Positions 10,390 through 19,881 of a DNA stretch of 64,000 nt are shown piece after piece. The stretch lies in NCBI GenBank assembly GCA_030849465.1, contig JARVLF010000010.1, forward strand, positions 62,001-126,000, read 5' to 3'. Below the pieces are notes generated by a model, which made no database searches, was not told the DNA's origin, and saw nothing but the letters and a program-made list of their open reading frames with translations. The position numbers were made by a program, and so were the translations under genes. Positions within the stretch are counted from its first letter, which is position 1. Every line of letters starts with the position of its first letter. The DNA comes from Moesziomyces globuligerus. Lineage: Eukaryota; Basidiomycota; Ustilaginomycetes; Ustilaginales; Ustilaginaceae.

Positions 10390-10509
10390 TCCGAATTAGT
10401 TTAGTGGCTATGACGGCGCCTTGTCATCCTTGGGATGGGGCCAACCTTTGGTTTCTCCTGTTCTCCGAACAACACGGCGCAGACCCGGGTTCAATTCCCG
10501 GATTTGGAG
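10390..10509 (+). tRNA. tRNA-Asp(GUC) with a longer, divergent 48-nt intron, copy 2
   Basis: The mature part matches copy 1 except for one base in the acceptor stem (atttgga for attcgga), which gives a tolerated G-U pair at 4:69. Anticodon GTC is at 10423-10425 and the intron is 10427-10474. The intron is unrelated to the 28-nt intron of the other two copies: it folds as short hairpins (catcc-ttg-ggatg at its start) and lacks the TGAC anticodon-pairing block. Discriminator G is 10509. The internal A and B boxes are intact, so transcription is likely; correct splicing is less certain than for copies 1 and 3. Confidence 0.88.
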
Positions 10510-10513
10510 TAAC

Positions 10514-10531
10514 TTTTTCTCGACCTTTTTT
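10514..10531 (+). terminator. Pol III terminator of tRNA-Asp copy 2
   Basis: T5 at 10514-10518 and T6 at 10526-10531 follow directly after the tRNA. Confidence 0.8.
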
Positions 10532-10761
10532 CGAAGGATTTGTTTTTATAATAGCCATTGTTTCATCTTTTCTCTTGTCGGTAGCTCAGACTTGCGATTT
10601 CTTCACACCTCGCTCTCCCAGATCATGGTACAGCGAGACCACAGCCGGACGACTCACTGGCACCTTCGATGGGAACACAGACAGCGTAATATGTCTGACG
10701 CTGCCAAAATTGATGCAGACATGAGCTCGAGAGTGCAGGGCAGAGCGGCAAAAAAAAGTGC

Positions 10762-10767
10762 AAAAAA
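10762..10767 (-). terminator. Pol III terminator of tRNA-Asp copy 3
   Basis: Six A on the plus strand (T6 on the transcribed strand), with a further run of eight at 10750-10757, lie just downstream of the minus-strand tRNA. Confidence 0.8.
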
Positions 10768-10778
10768 TTCGATATCTT

Positions 10779-10878
10779 CTCCGAATCCGGGAATTGAACC
10801 CGGGTCTGCGCCGATTTCTGCGCGGAGAACCGTCAATTGAATGACAAGGCGCCGTCATAGCCACTAAACTAATTCGGA
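10779..10878 (-). tRNA. tRNA-Asp(GUC) with a 28-nt intron, copy 3
   Basis: This is the reverse complement of copy 1 over its full 100 nt, including the intron, which points to recent duplication or gene conversion. The acceptor stem is perfect and the discriminator G is at 10779. It converges on copy 2 across 269 bp with no gene between, making an imperfect inverted repeat of tRNA genes. The flanks beyond the tRNA differ from those of copy 1. Confidence 0.95.
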
Positions 10879-11750
10879 CGCAATCTTGCACGGTGCGGAC
10901 AATGTTGCGTCTATATAGAATTGGCGCTTTGAGAGACACTCTCCCTGCAGATGCCAGCCGTCAAAAGACACCATCGACCCAGCGCGGAGGTCGGTTCAGC
11001 GGGACGAGAGAGCATGGTGTGCATGGTAATGAGTCCAATGGGGTCTTGCGAAGAGGGCAGCGACGAGGTCAGCTTGCATCACGAACGAGCATCCTGGATT
11101 CAGAAACGTTCGGGAAGCGTGCTCCGCGGATTACGCAGAGATGTCATCTGGACGCAACGTGTCGAAAGGCTGCATCAGCGCTCAGCTCTCCCATTGGCAG
11201 GAAGCGAAGCAGCGTGCGGATCTGGCTGACTTTGCATTCCCGCAGGCAAGGCAGGACCCTCTCTCGCCTAAAACTAACTCGAGTAAAGTTGATTTACAGC
11301 AGGCTTGAATTTTCACCGTTTGCTCTGCTCTGATTTTCTTTTCCGCGAGTGCACACCTGCACGGTCCAGCGCCAAGCGGCAAAAGAGGAAGCCTGTGAGC
11401 CGGTAAGTTGCAGCACATGCAGATGAGGCTCAGTCGAGCTAGATGAGTGAATGCAGCCATGCAGATCCAGACGTGCTTGTGCTGTTGATGGCCCCGCACC
11501 AAGTTACTGCATCCGCTTCCACTCGCCTCGCACAGCCGTGCTCCGCTCGCCCGAGTTGGCATACAAAGACATCCTTCGAGGCTACATCCGAGTCCTCACT
11601 CCCTCTCCCTTAGCCTCACACCTACCATAGACGTCCTGTTCCGATTGCTCCATCAACACGGCATCTCAATAGCATACAAACCTCTACCACAGCAGGCGCA
11701 GTCGCTTAGTGCCGCCACATCCAAACGGCAGGGTCTGCCCTCGCGCCAAG
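10879..11750. other. Intergenic/promoter region upstream of UGT51
   Basis: 872 bp between tRNA-Asp copy 3 and the glucosyltransferase ATG. No TATA box or gene recognised. CT-rich patches shortly before the ATG (11580-11620) are common in fungal 5' UTRs. Confidence 0.5.
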
Positions 11751-14700
11751 ATGGTGGCCATTCGCCCCCTCTTTGGCTCTCGCGCCAGCGTCGAAAACGT
11801 CAAGGACAGTTTTGGCACCACCGTCGAGCTCGTCAAGTCCAGCGAGAACGCCAACAACTTGCCCAACGTTCCGAGCACGCACTATTCGGTGGTACAGCCT
11901 TCGAAAGAACAGCCCGTGCCAACCGCCGCGGATCCGACCTCCCCAGATCAGGAGCATCACCAGTCTCTTGCTGGATTTCTCAACGGCGCTGCCCTCGTCT
12001 CGACCAGGAACGATCACTCGGTGCCCGACGACGACCATCACGACGTGAGCTACGACTCCGGGCCAAGCGCACCCGCCACTTCCATCCCAGACGATACCGT
12101 CGCCTGGCAACGATCCGCCCAAGAGGCCGAGTCTTCCGATCAGCGAGAAGCTTCTCGCGTCCGCAGCAAGTTCGGTCGCAGCCTTAAGCGCCTCGATGCC
12201 CGGGTCCGCACTTCTCTGAATGCTCCTCCTACCGCCGCAGATGCAAGGAGCCCCTACTCGATCGGCACCGACGAGCATCTGGCCACCCACAACAATGACG
12301 GTGCGGCTGATCTGCTCAACGACGCCAGCCTCGAGACCCTTCAGCATCTCTCTGACGACGACGACGACGACGACGATGACGACGACGAGGCGGATGTCGA
12401 AGGCGACGACGAGGCCGAAGACGCTGGTCACACATCCCAACCTGACCTCACCAAGGTCGTTCAAAATCGCCGGTCTCTCGATCACATCGAGGATGCCGCC
12501 GAGCAGCGACGCTCCGGCTCCATGGAAGATGCCAAAGTCGGCGACTCCGTCCGCATGGCCGCGCCGGTTCGATTCTCGGACGAGGAGAAGCTCAAAGCGC
12601 TCATTGACGAGTTCGGCGAGTGCCCTTCCCTCTCGCGCCCCAACGAACCCGAGAGGCTCATCGCCGACATCACCGGCGTCCTCGTCAAGACCGTCCTGAT
12701 CAAAGGCAACATCTTCCTCACCACCCGTCGCATCTGCTTCCTCGCCTACATCCCCACCTCCCGATCGGAGCAGCCCGATCCGTTCGCCGCCGCTGCCAAG
12801 CCGACCGCCACTCCCACCACCGATTCGGACGCCGCTAGCATTCGTGCACCCATCGATCCTAACGTCGACAATCCCATACTCAAGTCGGGCCCCGCCGTCT
12901 TCCATCGTGCGGGCAAGATGCGTCCCAAGCGCAAGGTCTGGATCGAGCTCCGCAAGGATTCCTTCACCGCATACAGGGCCAGCAACAAGCTCTACAAGCC
13001 GCTCATGTCCCTGCGCCTCTCCAACCTCTACGCTGTGCTGCCCATCGACTGGTCCGAGCCCCACGTCATCCGCTTCGTCGAGGGCCAGAAATACAGCTCG
13101 GTCGAGTTCAAGACCCAGGAAGCCGCGCTCGACTGGCGCAGGGAGCTCGAAGGCGCCGCCTTCCACGCCCGCAACACCGCCGACAAGGTCCGCATCAGCA
13201 TCCCGCTCGAGCGCGTCGTCGGCATCGACACGGCCAACTTCCTCCAGGTCGCCAAGATCGTTCACATCGACGTGCTCGCCGGCTCTCTCGACGAGGCAGC
13301 AGCGTCCGCCGCCATGCACGAGCACAAGGATCGCGAGGCGCGCCATCAGCCTGATCGAAGCTGGTCTTTCGGCAACATGTTCGTCGAGTGCCCCAAGAAC
13401 CCGGGCTTCAAGTGCCACATCACCCAGGTCGCCCTCGGCCTCACACTCCGACGACTGCCCTTCATCGACCTCCTCAAAGAAGCGCTCAAGTTGCGCAAGG
13501 AGTCGCACGATCCATTTGGGTTCCAGGAGATTCTCAGCGCTGTCCCCACTCCTCTGCTCGATCTCGAATCCGATCCCGACGTGGTGGACAACACAAGCGA
13601 CGCAACAGAAGGTTCCGACGGACAGAAAGGCTCGCTCGCCGAGAAGTTCTGTCATGCATTTGGATTGCGTGCCCGCCCGGATGAGCTCAAGCTGGTCAAG
13701 GCGCAGCTCGTCCGTACACTGCACACGCACGGAACGCTCGCCATCGGACTCGACTACCTGCTCTTCTGGCGCAGAGCCGTCGGCCGCGATCTCAAGGTCC
13801 GAGTACCCCTCAACGACGTTCAGGGCGTCGACACGTACCACTCGATGCTCTGGCACCACTACGGCTTGGTCGTCCACATCACGGCGCACTCGGACATGTT
13901 CTTCGACTTCCACACCAAGGACAACCGCGACATGGTCCTCGCCACCCTTCGCCGCATCCTCAGCGCCAAGGAGAAGCATAAGAAGGACGCCGAGCGTGCC
14001 GACACGCTCAGCATCGCCACCTCCAATGCTGCCGCTACCGAGGACAGCCACGCCACCATGGTGGAGCCCGCCTCGTCCACCGGCGCATCCGCCACGGACG
14101 TCAACGCGGCGCTCTTCCACAACGCTGAGACGGAGGTGCCCGTCTTCGAACCCGACATGCTAGCCTACCTGCCCAAGATGGTCAACGTCGATAGCACGTT
14201 CATTCGCGATGCGCTGCGTATTTCGCCGATGCGCATCTACTGCCTCACCATCGGCTCGCGTGGTGACGTGCAGCCGTACATTGCGCTGTGCAAGGCGCTC
14301 AAGCAGCACGGGCACACGCCGGTCATCGTCTCGCATCCCGAATACCGCGGCTGGGTCGAGGGGCACGGCATCGAGTACCGCGGCGTTGGCGGCGACCCGG
14401 CGGCGCTGATGAAGCTCAGCGTCGAGCACCGCATCTTCTCGCCCGCCTTCTTCCGCGAGAGCATCGGCAAGTTCCGCGTGTGGCTCGACGAGCTGCTGCG
14501 CGAGTGCTGGGAAGAGTGTCAGGGCGCCGACCTGCTGATCGAGAGTCCGTCGACGATGGCGGGCATCCACGTTGCCGAGGGGCTGGGGATCCCATACTTC
14601 CGTGCGTTCACCATGCCGTGGACCAAGACGTCGGCGTATCCGCAGGCGTTCAGCGTGCCGGCGATCGAGATGGGTCCGTCGTACAACTCGTCGTCGTACA

Positions 14701-16205
14701 CGCTGTTTGACCAGATCCTGTGGGTGGCGACGAGCGGCCAGATCAATCGCTGGCGCAAGCACATGGTCGGCATCGGCCCCACGGACTGGTCCAAGCTCGA
14801 CACGGACGCGGTGCCGTTCATCTACAACTTTTCGCCGGCGGTGGTGCCGATGCCCAACGACTGGGGCGACCGCGTCAAGATCTCGGGCTACTGGTTCCTC
14901 GACAATCCGGACAACGACTGGAAGCCGCCGCCGGAGCTGGCGGATTTCCTCCAGCGCGCCAAGACGGACGGCAAGAAGATCGCCTACATCGGCTTTGGCT
15001 CGATCACCATCGAGAACGCCGAGGAGGTGTCGGCCAACATCATGAAGGCGGTGCACCAGGCGGGCGTTCGGGCCATCGTTGCCAAGGGCTGGAGCGGACG
15101 TGGTGGGTCGAAGCCCAAGAAGAAGAAGGCGCGGACGGCGACGAGTGCGCTGCACCATGACGACGAGACGGCGACGGAGGACGAGGAGCATGCCGAGGTC
15201 GAGATCCCGGACGATGTGTTTGTCGTCGACTCGATCCCGCACGACTGGCTCTTCCCGCAGATCGACATTGCGATGCATCACGGAGGTGCGGGTACGACGG
15301 GAGCGTCGCTGCGCGCCGGGTTGGTGACGCTGATCAAGCCGTTCTTTGGCGACCAGTTTTTCTGGGCGAATCGGGTGCAGAAGCTGGGTGCGGGCGCGCG
15401 CGTCACGGGTCTGGGCGTGAGCGATCTGACGGATGCGCTCAAGGCGGCGGCTTCGGACCGCGTCATGGTAGAAAAGGCGCACGGCGTCGGAGAGAAGATT
15501 CGGACCGAGGATGGTGTGGCGACGGCGATCGAGTTTCTGTACAAGAACATTCCGCTGGCCAACCGGCGGACGCAGCGTAAGCTCGAGCGCCAAGCGACGG
15601 CGGCGCAGTCTCCGGCATGTACGCCCTCGTCGGTGTTTTCCAATCCGCTCTCGCGCTTCTCGTCGCACGGACGGCAGGCGAGCGCGAGCAGCAAGGCCGA
15701 GGTGATGGGCAAGAAGGATCCGCATCGCGCGGCGACCTTGCCGACGGCAACGCTCGAGTACTCTGCGCCACCTAGGGCTGCTACGATCGTCGAGTCGCCT
15801 GTCAACGAGTCGGAAGCATCGACGCCTGCGAGCAAGCACGAAAAGACGCCGTCGATCCTGCCCTCGTTGTCGTCGCTCCAGTCTCTGCCCGCTTCGATGG
15901 CATCGACGCTCAAGGAGATGGTGACGCTCCAGTCGTCGACCAGCGACACGACGGCCGATGGCGACGAGGCTCATGCTTCCGTCTCGCCCACCGACCCTGC
16001 ACGCACGCCCGCCGCCGACGAGTCCGAGGAACAGAGACTCCAGCGTCTCAAGGGCTACAAGAACGCAAAGGCCGAAGACATCCGTAGGCGCATACTCCTC
16101 CAAGAACGTCTCAAGCGCGAGCGCACCGACAAGGACCAACTCGCCCCCGAAAGCCAAAGCCTCACCTCCGACTCATCAGCAGCCGTCTCGGCTGGCAAAG
16201 CCTAA
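11751..16205 (+). CDS. ATG26: Sterol 3-beta-glucosyltransferase (UGT51/Atg26)
   Basis: Transfers glucose from UDP-glucose to the 3-beta-hydroxyl of membrane sterols; in several fungi Atg26 also supports pexophagy. The 1,484-residue protein has a disordered acidic N-terminus with a polyAsp run at about 204-213. A GRAM domain follows (about 272-345, FSDEEKLKALIDEF ... GNIFLTTRRICFLAYIP), then a PH domain (about 380-480, KRKVWIELRKDSFTAYR). A second GRAM lies at about 630-760 (LHTHGTLAIGLDYLLFWRR). The GT28-type catalytic domain starts at about 825 (YCLTIGSRGDVQPYIALCKA) and has the sugar-nucleotide signature HHGGAGTTGASLRAG at about 1176. This GRAM-PH-GRAM-GT order is diagnostic. ATG 11751 is the first in frame. 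The C-tail (from about 1285) is Ser/Thr-rich and disordered. It converges on PEX5. Confidence 0.95.
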   Translation: MVAIRPLFGSRASVENVKDSFGTTVELVKSSENANNLPNVPSTHYSVVQPSKEQPVPTAADPTSPDQEHHQSLAGFLNGAALVSTRNDHSVPDDDHHDVSYDSGPSAPATSIPDDTVAWQRSAQEAESSDQREASRVRSKFGRSLKRLDARVRTSLNAPPTAADARSPYSIGTDEHLATHNNDGAADLLNDASLETLQHLSDDDDDDDDDDDEADVEGDDEAEDAGHTSQPDLTKVVQNRRSLDHIEDAAEQRRSGSMEDAKVGDSVRMAAPVRFSDEEKLKALIDEFGECPSLSRPNEPERLIADITGVLVKTVLIKGNIFLTTRRICFLAYIPTSRSEQPDPFAAAAKPTATPTTDSDAASIRAPIDPNVDNPILKSGPAVFHRAGKMRPKRKVWIELRKDSFTAYRASNKLYKPLMSLRLSNLYAVLPIDWSEPHVIRFVEGQKYSSVEFKTQEAALDWRRELEGAAFHARNTADKVRISIPLERVVGIDTANFLQVAKIVHIDVLAGSLDEAAASAAMHEHKDREARHQPDRSWSFGNMFVECPKNPGFKCHITQVALGLTLRRLPFIDLLKEALKLRKESHDPFGFQEILSAVPTPLLDLESDPDVVDNTSDATEGSDGQKGSLAEKFCHAFGLRARPDELKLVKAQLVRTLHTHGTLAIGLDYLLFWRRAVGRDLKVRVPLNDVQGVDTYHSMLWHHYGLVVHITAHSDMFFDFHTKDNRDMVLATLRRILSAKEKHKKDAERADTLSIATSNAAATEDSHATMVEPASSTGASATDVNAALFHNAETEVPVFEPDMLAYLPKMVNVDSTFIRDALRISPMRIYCLTIGSRGDVQPYIALCKALKQHGHTPVIVSHPEYRGWVEGHGIEYRGVGGDPAALMKLSVEHRIFSPAFFRESIGKFRVWLDELLRECWEECQGADLLIESPSTMAGIHVAEGLGIPYFRAFTMPWTKTSAYPQAFSVPAIEMGPSYNSSSYTLFDQILWVATSGQINRWRKHMVGIGPTDWSKLDTDAVPFIYNFSPAVVPMPNDWGDRVKISGYWFLDNPDNDWKPPPELADFLQRAKTDGKKIAYIGFGSITIENAEEVSANIMKAVHQAGVRAIVAKGWSGRGGSKPKKKKARTATSALHHDDETATEDEEHAEVEIPDDVFVVDSIPHDWLFPQIDIAMHHGGAGTTGASLRAGLVTLIKPFFGDQFFWANRVQKLGAGARVTGLGVSDLTDALKAAASDRVMVEKAHGVGEKIRTEDGVATAIEFLYKNIPLANRRTQRKLERQATAAQSPACTPSSVFSNPLSRFSSHGRQASASSKAEVMGKKDPHRAATLPTATLEYSAPPRAATIVESPVNESEASTPASKHEKTPSILPSLSSLQSLPASMASTLKEMVTLQSSTSDTTADGDEAHASVSPTDPARTPAADESEEQRLQRLKGYKNAKAEDIRRRILLQERLKRERTDKDQLAPESQSLTSDSSAAVSAGKA

Positions 16206-16294
16206 TGTTCTCCACCTCACCTCTTGCACCTCGCTTTTAGATTTTTACTCGCGCGCTCTGTATTCTCTCACACTGGACAGCAATCGGATGCATA

Positions 16295-16405
16295 GACAGG
16301 AAAGCATCCGCACACGACCGCACCATGTGGTGCGGTCGCCTGGATTCAAGACAGGAAAGCATCCGCACACACACTGCACCACATGGTGCGGTCGCCCGCA
16401 TGCAA
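16295..16405. repeat. Tandem ~55-bp duplication containing palindromes between UGT51 and PEX5
   Basis: Two adjacent copies (16295-16349 and 16350-16405) each open with gacaggaaagcatccgcaca. Copy 1 holds an 11-bp perfect stem, cgaccgcacca/tggtgcggtcg, with a 2-nt spacer (about 16315-16338). Copy 2 holds a weaker version with a 6-bp core gcacca/tggtgc. The pair sits in the 245-bp gap between converging genes, where transcripts from both strands would form hairpins; a 3'-end or boundary role is inferred. Confidence 0.85.
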
Positions 16406-16450
16406 GACTGAGAGATCGACAGGGGTGGAAATTTCTCGATGAGCGATGTC

Positions 16451-18622
16451 TCAGAACTCGAAGCCTTCGGATCTGAACTGGCCAAGGTCGGAGCCGACAT
16501 GAGCTTTCTGGGCCAAGTCCATCCTGTCCATGACGAGGAAGATGCGTCGTAGGGTGGACCAGAGGTTGTGGCTTTCGCCCGCCTCTGCGAGCGGCGTCGG
16601 CGCGGGTTGTTCGCCCTCGGGCACGTCCGGCAGCGTGTGCGTCTGCTGGAGGCTGAGGGCGGCGAGCAGATGTTCTGCCGCCTCGTGGTGCGCGCCCAGG
16701 TTGAGGCACGAGACCGAGAGGTTGTAGATCGCGCGTGTAAACGTCGGCCTGAGCTCGAGCGCCTTGTGGTACGCCGCAATCGCCTCCTCCGGCTTGCCTC
16801 CGTTGGCCAGCGTAGCGCCGAGCCTGTTCCAGAGCAAAAAGTCATTGGGCCTCGCACTGAGCGCGGTATTGAAGCAGTCCTGTGCCTGCCCGTACGCAGA
16901 CTGCGTGTAGAAGAGCACGCCCAGCCCAACCTGCACCTCGGGATCCACCTGTCCTGCCGCATTTCCCTCGCGCGCTGCCTGCAGGAACAGATCCGTGACC
17001 CTGTTCAGACTTGCCCACGGATTGCCCTCGGTCCCCTCGAGCGGATCCTTGGAACCCGCGATCTCGTTCGGGAGCGGCGCAGCCTTGAGATGCGGATACG
17101 CCCTCGAAATGTATCGCTCGAGCGTCTGGTGCGCCGCAGTGTCGTAGCCTTCGTTGGTGTACGAGATGGCGAGCGACATGTAGGCCTCGAGGTTGTTTTC
17201 GTCGATCTTGATGGCCTCCTCGAGGGCGCGGATGGCCTGCGCCTCCTTCTCGTTCATCGCCTGGCATTCGCCGAGCCTCCTCCACGCCTCGGAGCGTTCG
17301 CGGCGCGAGCGATCGACCTCGCCGCGCTCGACCTCGCCCCCCGTGCCTCCGGGCGTGTCGCGCTGTGTGGCCGCCTCGAAGAGCAGCGCCGCATCCGAGA
17401 GGTTGCCACCGTTTGCGAGGAGACGGAGGCCCTCGGAGAGCGGATCGGAATGCGCCTGGAACGGGTTCTGCTGGCTGGTGCGATACTGGCCGAGACGCGG
17501 GTAGCCATCGGGACCGACGACGCCAAAGCCGTCGAGCAGCGCATCCTCGGTGCCGTCGAGCGCGGCCATCTCGTCGAGAGCGTTGCGGCCGCCGGCGAGA
17601 CCGCCCGAGGGATGGTTGACGCCGAAGTTGGCGTAGTCGTCGTCGTCTGTGCGCGCGTTGAGCAGCTCCTGCTCCCACTTTGCGAGATCAGCGTCGGCGG
17701 CCGAGGGCGGCAGGCCGTTGCGAGCGTTCATGGAGCGCCAGAGGTCCTCAAAGCGCGAGTGTGCGTTTTCGCCGTCGGCGGTGAGCTCCTGCTCGATGGC
17801 GTCGAGTTCGCGACGGATGGACTCGGCCTGCTCGGCTTCGGAGGGAAGCGCATCGAGCTCGGCCTCCGTCGCCTTGCCTTTGCCCTTGGCCTCGGTGTCT
17901 GCGTGTTCCGCATCGAGCTTCTTGAACTGCTCCTCCCACTGGGAATCGTCGAGCTCGGTGAAGCGGGACGAGGAGGTCTGTGCCTGCTGTGGCCTGGTCA
18001 TGGTGGCCATACCGCCCATGGAGCCCATGCCCATGCCCATGTTCATGCCCATGCCGCCCATGCCGCCCATGCCCATGCCCATGCCCGAAGCGTACGAGCC
18101 CATCATCGGAGGAGAGGCGTAGGCGCCGGAAGAGCCGGAGCCGTCACCGGGAGCGTTGGCAGCGTGCATGGCCGGGTTGTGGTGGCGGGTGGAGCCAAAC
18201 TGGTTGGCCCAGGCGGACGATGCCTGCGGTGCGCTACCCCTGGCGAAGGCGGCCTCCATGTCTGCGCTGGACGCATTGGCGTTGCGAGGCATCTGGTTTG
18301 CCCAGGCGGCGCCGGCGTTGGGACGCTGAAAGGCGGGCATGGCGCTGTTGAGCTCGGTGCGCATGGCGTGCATGTCAAAGGCGGAGTTGGCGGTGCCGGG
18401 GAGAGCGGCGCCCTGCTGCTGACGAAAGAAGGCGTCTGCGTCCGAGTTGGGACCGGCGTGGTGCTGCTGCCTGATGCCGGCGGGGCCCACGTGGGGCTGA
18501 CCGGTGGAGGTGCGGTCGCCATGCTGAAGCGAACGGTCCTGGGAGGTGTGCTTGAGCATCTGTGCGAGGCCATTGTTGGAGGTGGAGCATTCTGCTCCGT
18601 TGAGCATGGACTGGAATGCCAT
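16451..18622 (-). CDS. PEX5: Peroxisomal PTS1 import receptor Pex5
   Basis: Cycling receptor that binds the C-terminal SKL-type signal of peroxisomal matrix proteins in the cytosol and docks at the Pex13/Pex14 complex. The 723-residue protein starts MAFQSMLNGAEC; Cys12 matches the conserved cysteine that is monoubiquitinated for recycling, followed by DRSLQHGDR. Diaromatic WxxxF-type motifs are seen at W138-F142 and W229-F233, with a variant WANQM at W107. A Met/Gly-rich tract spans about 173-208. The C-terminal half is the TPR domain (about 440-670), with clear repeats such as LWNRLGATLANGGKPEEAIA and AIYNLSVSCLNLGAHHEAAE. The start at 18622 is chosen because conserved family sequence begins there; the 86 upstream codons are low-complexity. 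Confidence 0.95.
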   Translation of the reverse strand: MAFQSMLNGAECSTSNNGLAQMLKHTSQDRSLQHGDRTSTGQPHVGPAGIRQQHHAGPNSDADAFFRQQQGAALPGTANSAFDMHAMRTELNSAMPAFQRPNAGAAWANQMPRNANASSADMEAAFARGSAPQASSAWANQFGSTRHHNPAMHAANAPGDGSGSSGAYASPPMMGSYASGMGMGMGGMGGMGMNMGMGMGSMGGMATMTRPQQAQTSSSRFTELDDSQWEEQFKKLDAEHADTEAKGKGKATEAELDALPSEAEQAESIRRELDAIEQELTADGENAHSRFEDLWRSMNARNGLPPSAADADLAKWEQELLNARTDDDDYANFGVNHPSGGLAGGRNALDEMAALDGTEDALLDGFGVVGPDGYPRLGQYRTSQQNPFQAHSDPLSEGLRLLANGGNLSDAALLFEAATQRDTPGGTGGEVERGEVDRSRRERSEAWRRLGECQAMNEKEAQAIRALEEAIKIDENNLEAYMSLAISYTNEGYDTAAHQTLERYISRAYPHLKAAPLPNEIAGSKDPLEGTEGNPWASLNRVTDLFLQAAREGNAAGQVDPEVQVGLGVLFYTQSAYGQAQDCFNTALSARPNDFLLWNRLGATLANGGKPEEAIAAYHKALELRPTFTRAIYNLSVSCLNLGAHHEAAEHLLAALSLQQTHTLPDVPEGEQPAPTPLAEAGESHNLWSTLRRIFLVMDRMDLAQKAHVGSDLGQFRSEGFEF

Positions 18623-19881
18623 GGTGGGAGTGGATGCCGATGCTCTGTTCTGGAGAGGACGGAGCGATGGTGGTGTGAAGGCAAAGGAAATGTGGGGTAA
18701 CTTTGATCGAGAAGGGTGGGATTCGAGGTGGCGGGTGCGAGTGCGAGTGCGAGTGCGAGTGTCGGGGAGCTGCGTAACCGACTTGCGTGTGATTCGAGCC
18801 AGGTCGTAGCGCGCTGGAATCAAGCGCTCAGAGCGGCCAATCGACTGAGCCGGCAACAACGGCTGAGCGAATCGCATCACTCAATTTGCGGCGAAATAGT
18901 CCAAGTCTCCACAACTGCTGCATTCCGCCGCACCGGCTTTCACCCTCGCTATAGCCGACGCTCCACTCGCGCCAGTAGTCGGCCGAGACAGACGGAGCAT
19001 TCAGTCACAAGGCCAACACCGCAAGACACCTGTCCACCATGGCAAGAGCCATGGCAAGAGCCATGGCAAGGGCGCTGCAGCAAGCCGACAGGCAAGCGCC
19101 GCATGGCCACGCTCCTCTGCACCTAGCACGCCGTTCCTCTCCGATAGGAAGCCGCACTGCTACCTAGGCCCGCAGCGCTTCCTCGCCTGTAACTCATCGC
19201 AGGTCTTGCGTGGCCAAGACTCGGCGGTCCGCCTCGTGCTTGTGCCAACGAGAAACGGCGAATTCCCCCACGCTCGTCTGGCACGCGACCCTTTCCTCCC
19301 CCACCTTGACGCGTCGCTGGGTCCCACCAGATTTCACCGGCCATCTCGGCTTCCCCACACTCGAGCAGCCCCTCCGACCTTACTCCGCTCCGCCAAATGG
19401 GCGTCTTCATAAGCCTTCATGTATAGTCATGGAGCATGGTGCACGTCTCGGCGTAGTCTAGAGCACGCTTGCAGTTGTAGCTGACGACGCTGGTGGCACA
19501 GATGGCAGCAGACACGGCTCGCAAGCCAACACAAGGTCCAAGTCCGACGCTGATACTGCCGTCGGTCGACGTCGGCCTCGGCGCCGTTCGTGCAGCTTCG
19601 GCCCTCTCTCCGCCTCGCTCCGCCTCGCTCCGCCTCGCTCCGCCCCAGCCCCACCTCGGCTACCGCTTGCCCATGCCTATCTTCCTGCTCGTACCCCTCT
19701 TCCATCTCTATTCGACTACGCACCATACCATGCGGTCCGCCCCGTATCGAGCAGATAGCGGATGCCTCGGACAAGATCACAATGACTACTTAAACCCAAT
19801 CTTCTGAGCTATCCAGAGTCTCACCCGTACGTCAATCCCCCCTTTTCTCCTCGTAAACCTACCTCCCTCACTCCGAGTAAC
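18623..19881. other. Intergenic region between PEX5 (-) and a secreted-protein gene (+)
   Basis: 1.26 kb without a supportable gene. It holds three small tandem repeats: a 6-bp repeat (gtgcga type) at about 18735-18762, a 12-bp unit ccatggcaagag repeated three times at about 19036-19070, and a 10-bp unit cgcctcgctc repeated about 3.4 times at 19611-19644. It must contain both promoters; no clear TATA element was recognised. Confidence 0.6.

Noticed and set aside
11706..16157. Two long antisense frames (804 and 665 codons) opposite UGT51
   Set aside because: They are shadows of the GC-rich codon use of UGT51; no family features or proper starts.
16568..18700. 710-codon plus-strand frame opposite PEX5
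   Set aside because: Antisense shadow of PEX5; it is Arg/Val-rich and lacks any domain.
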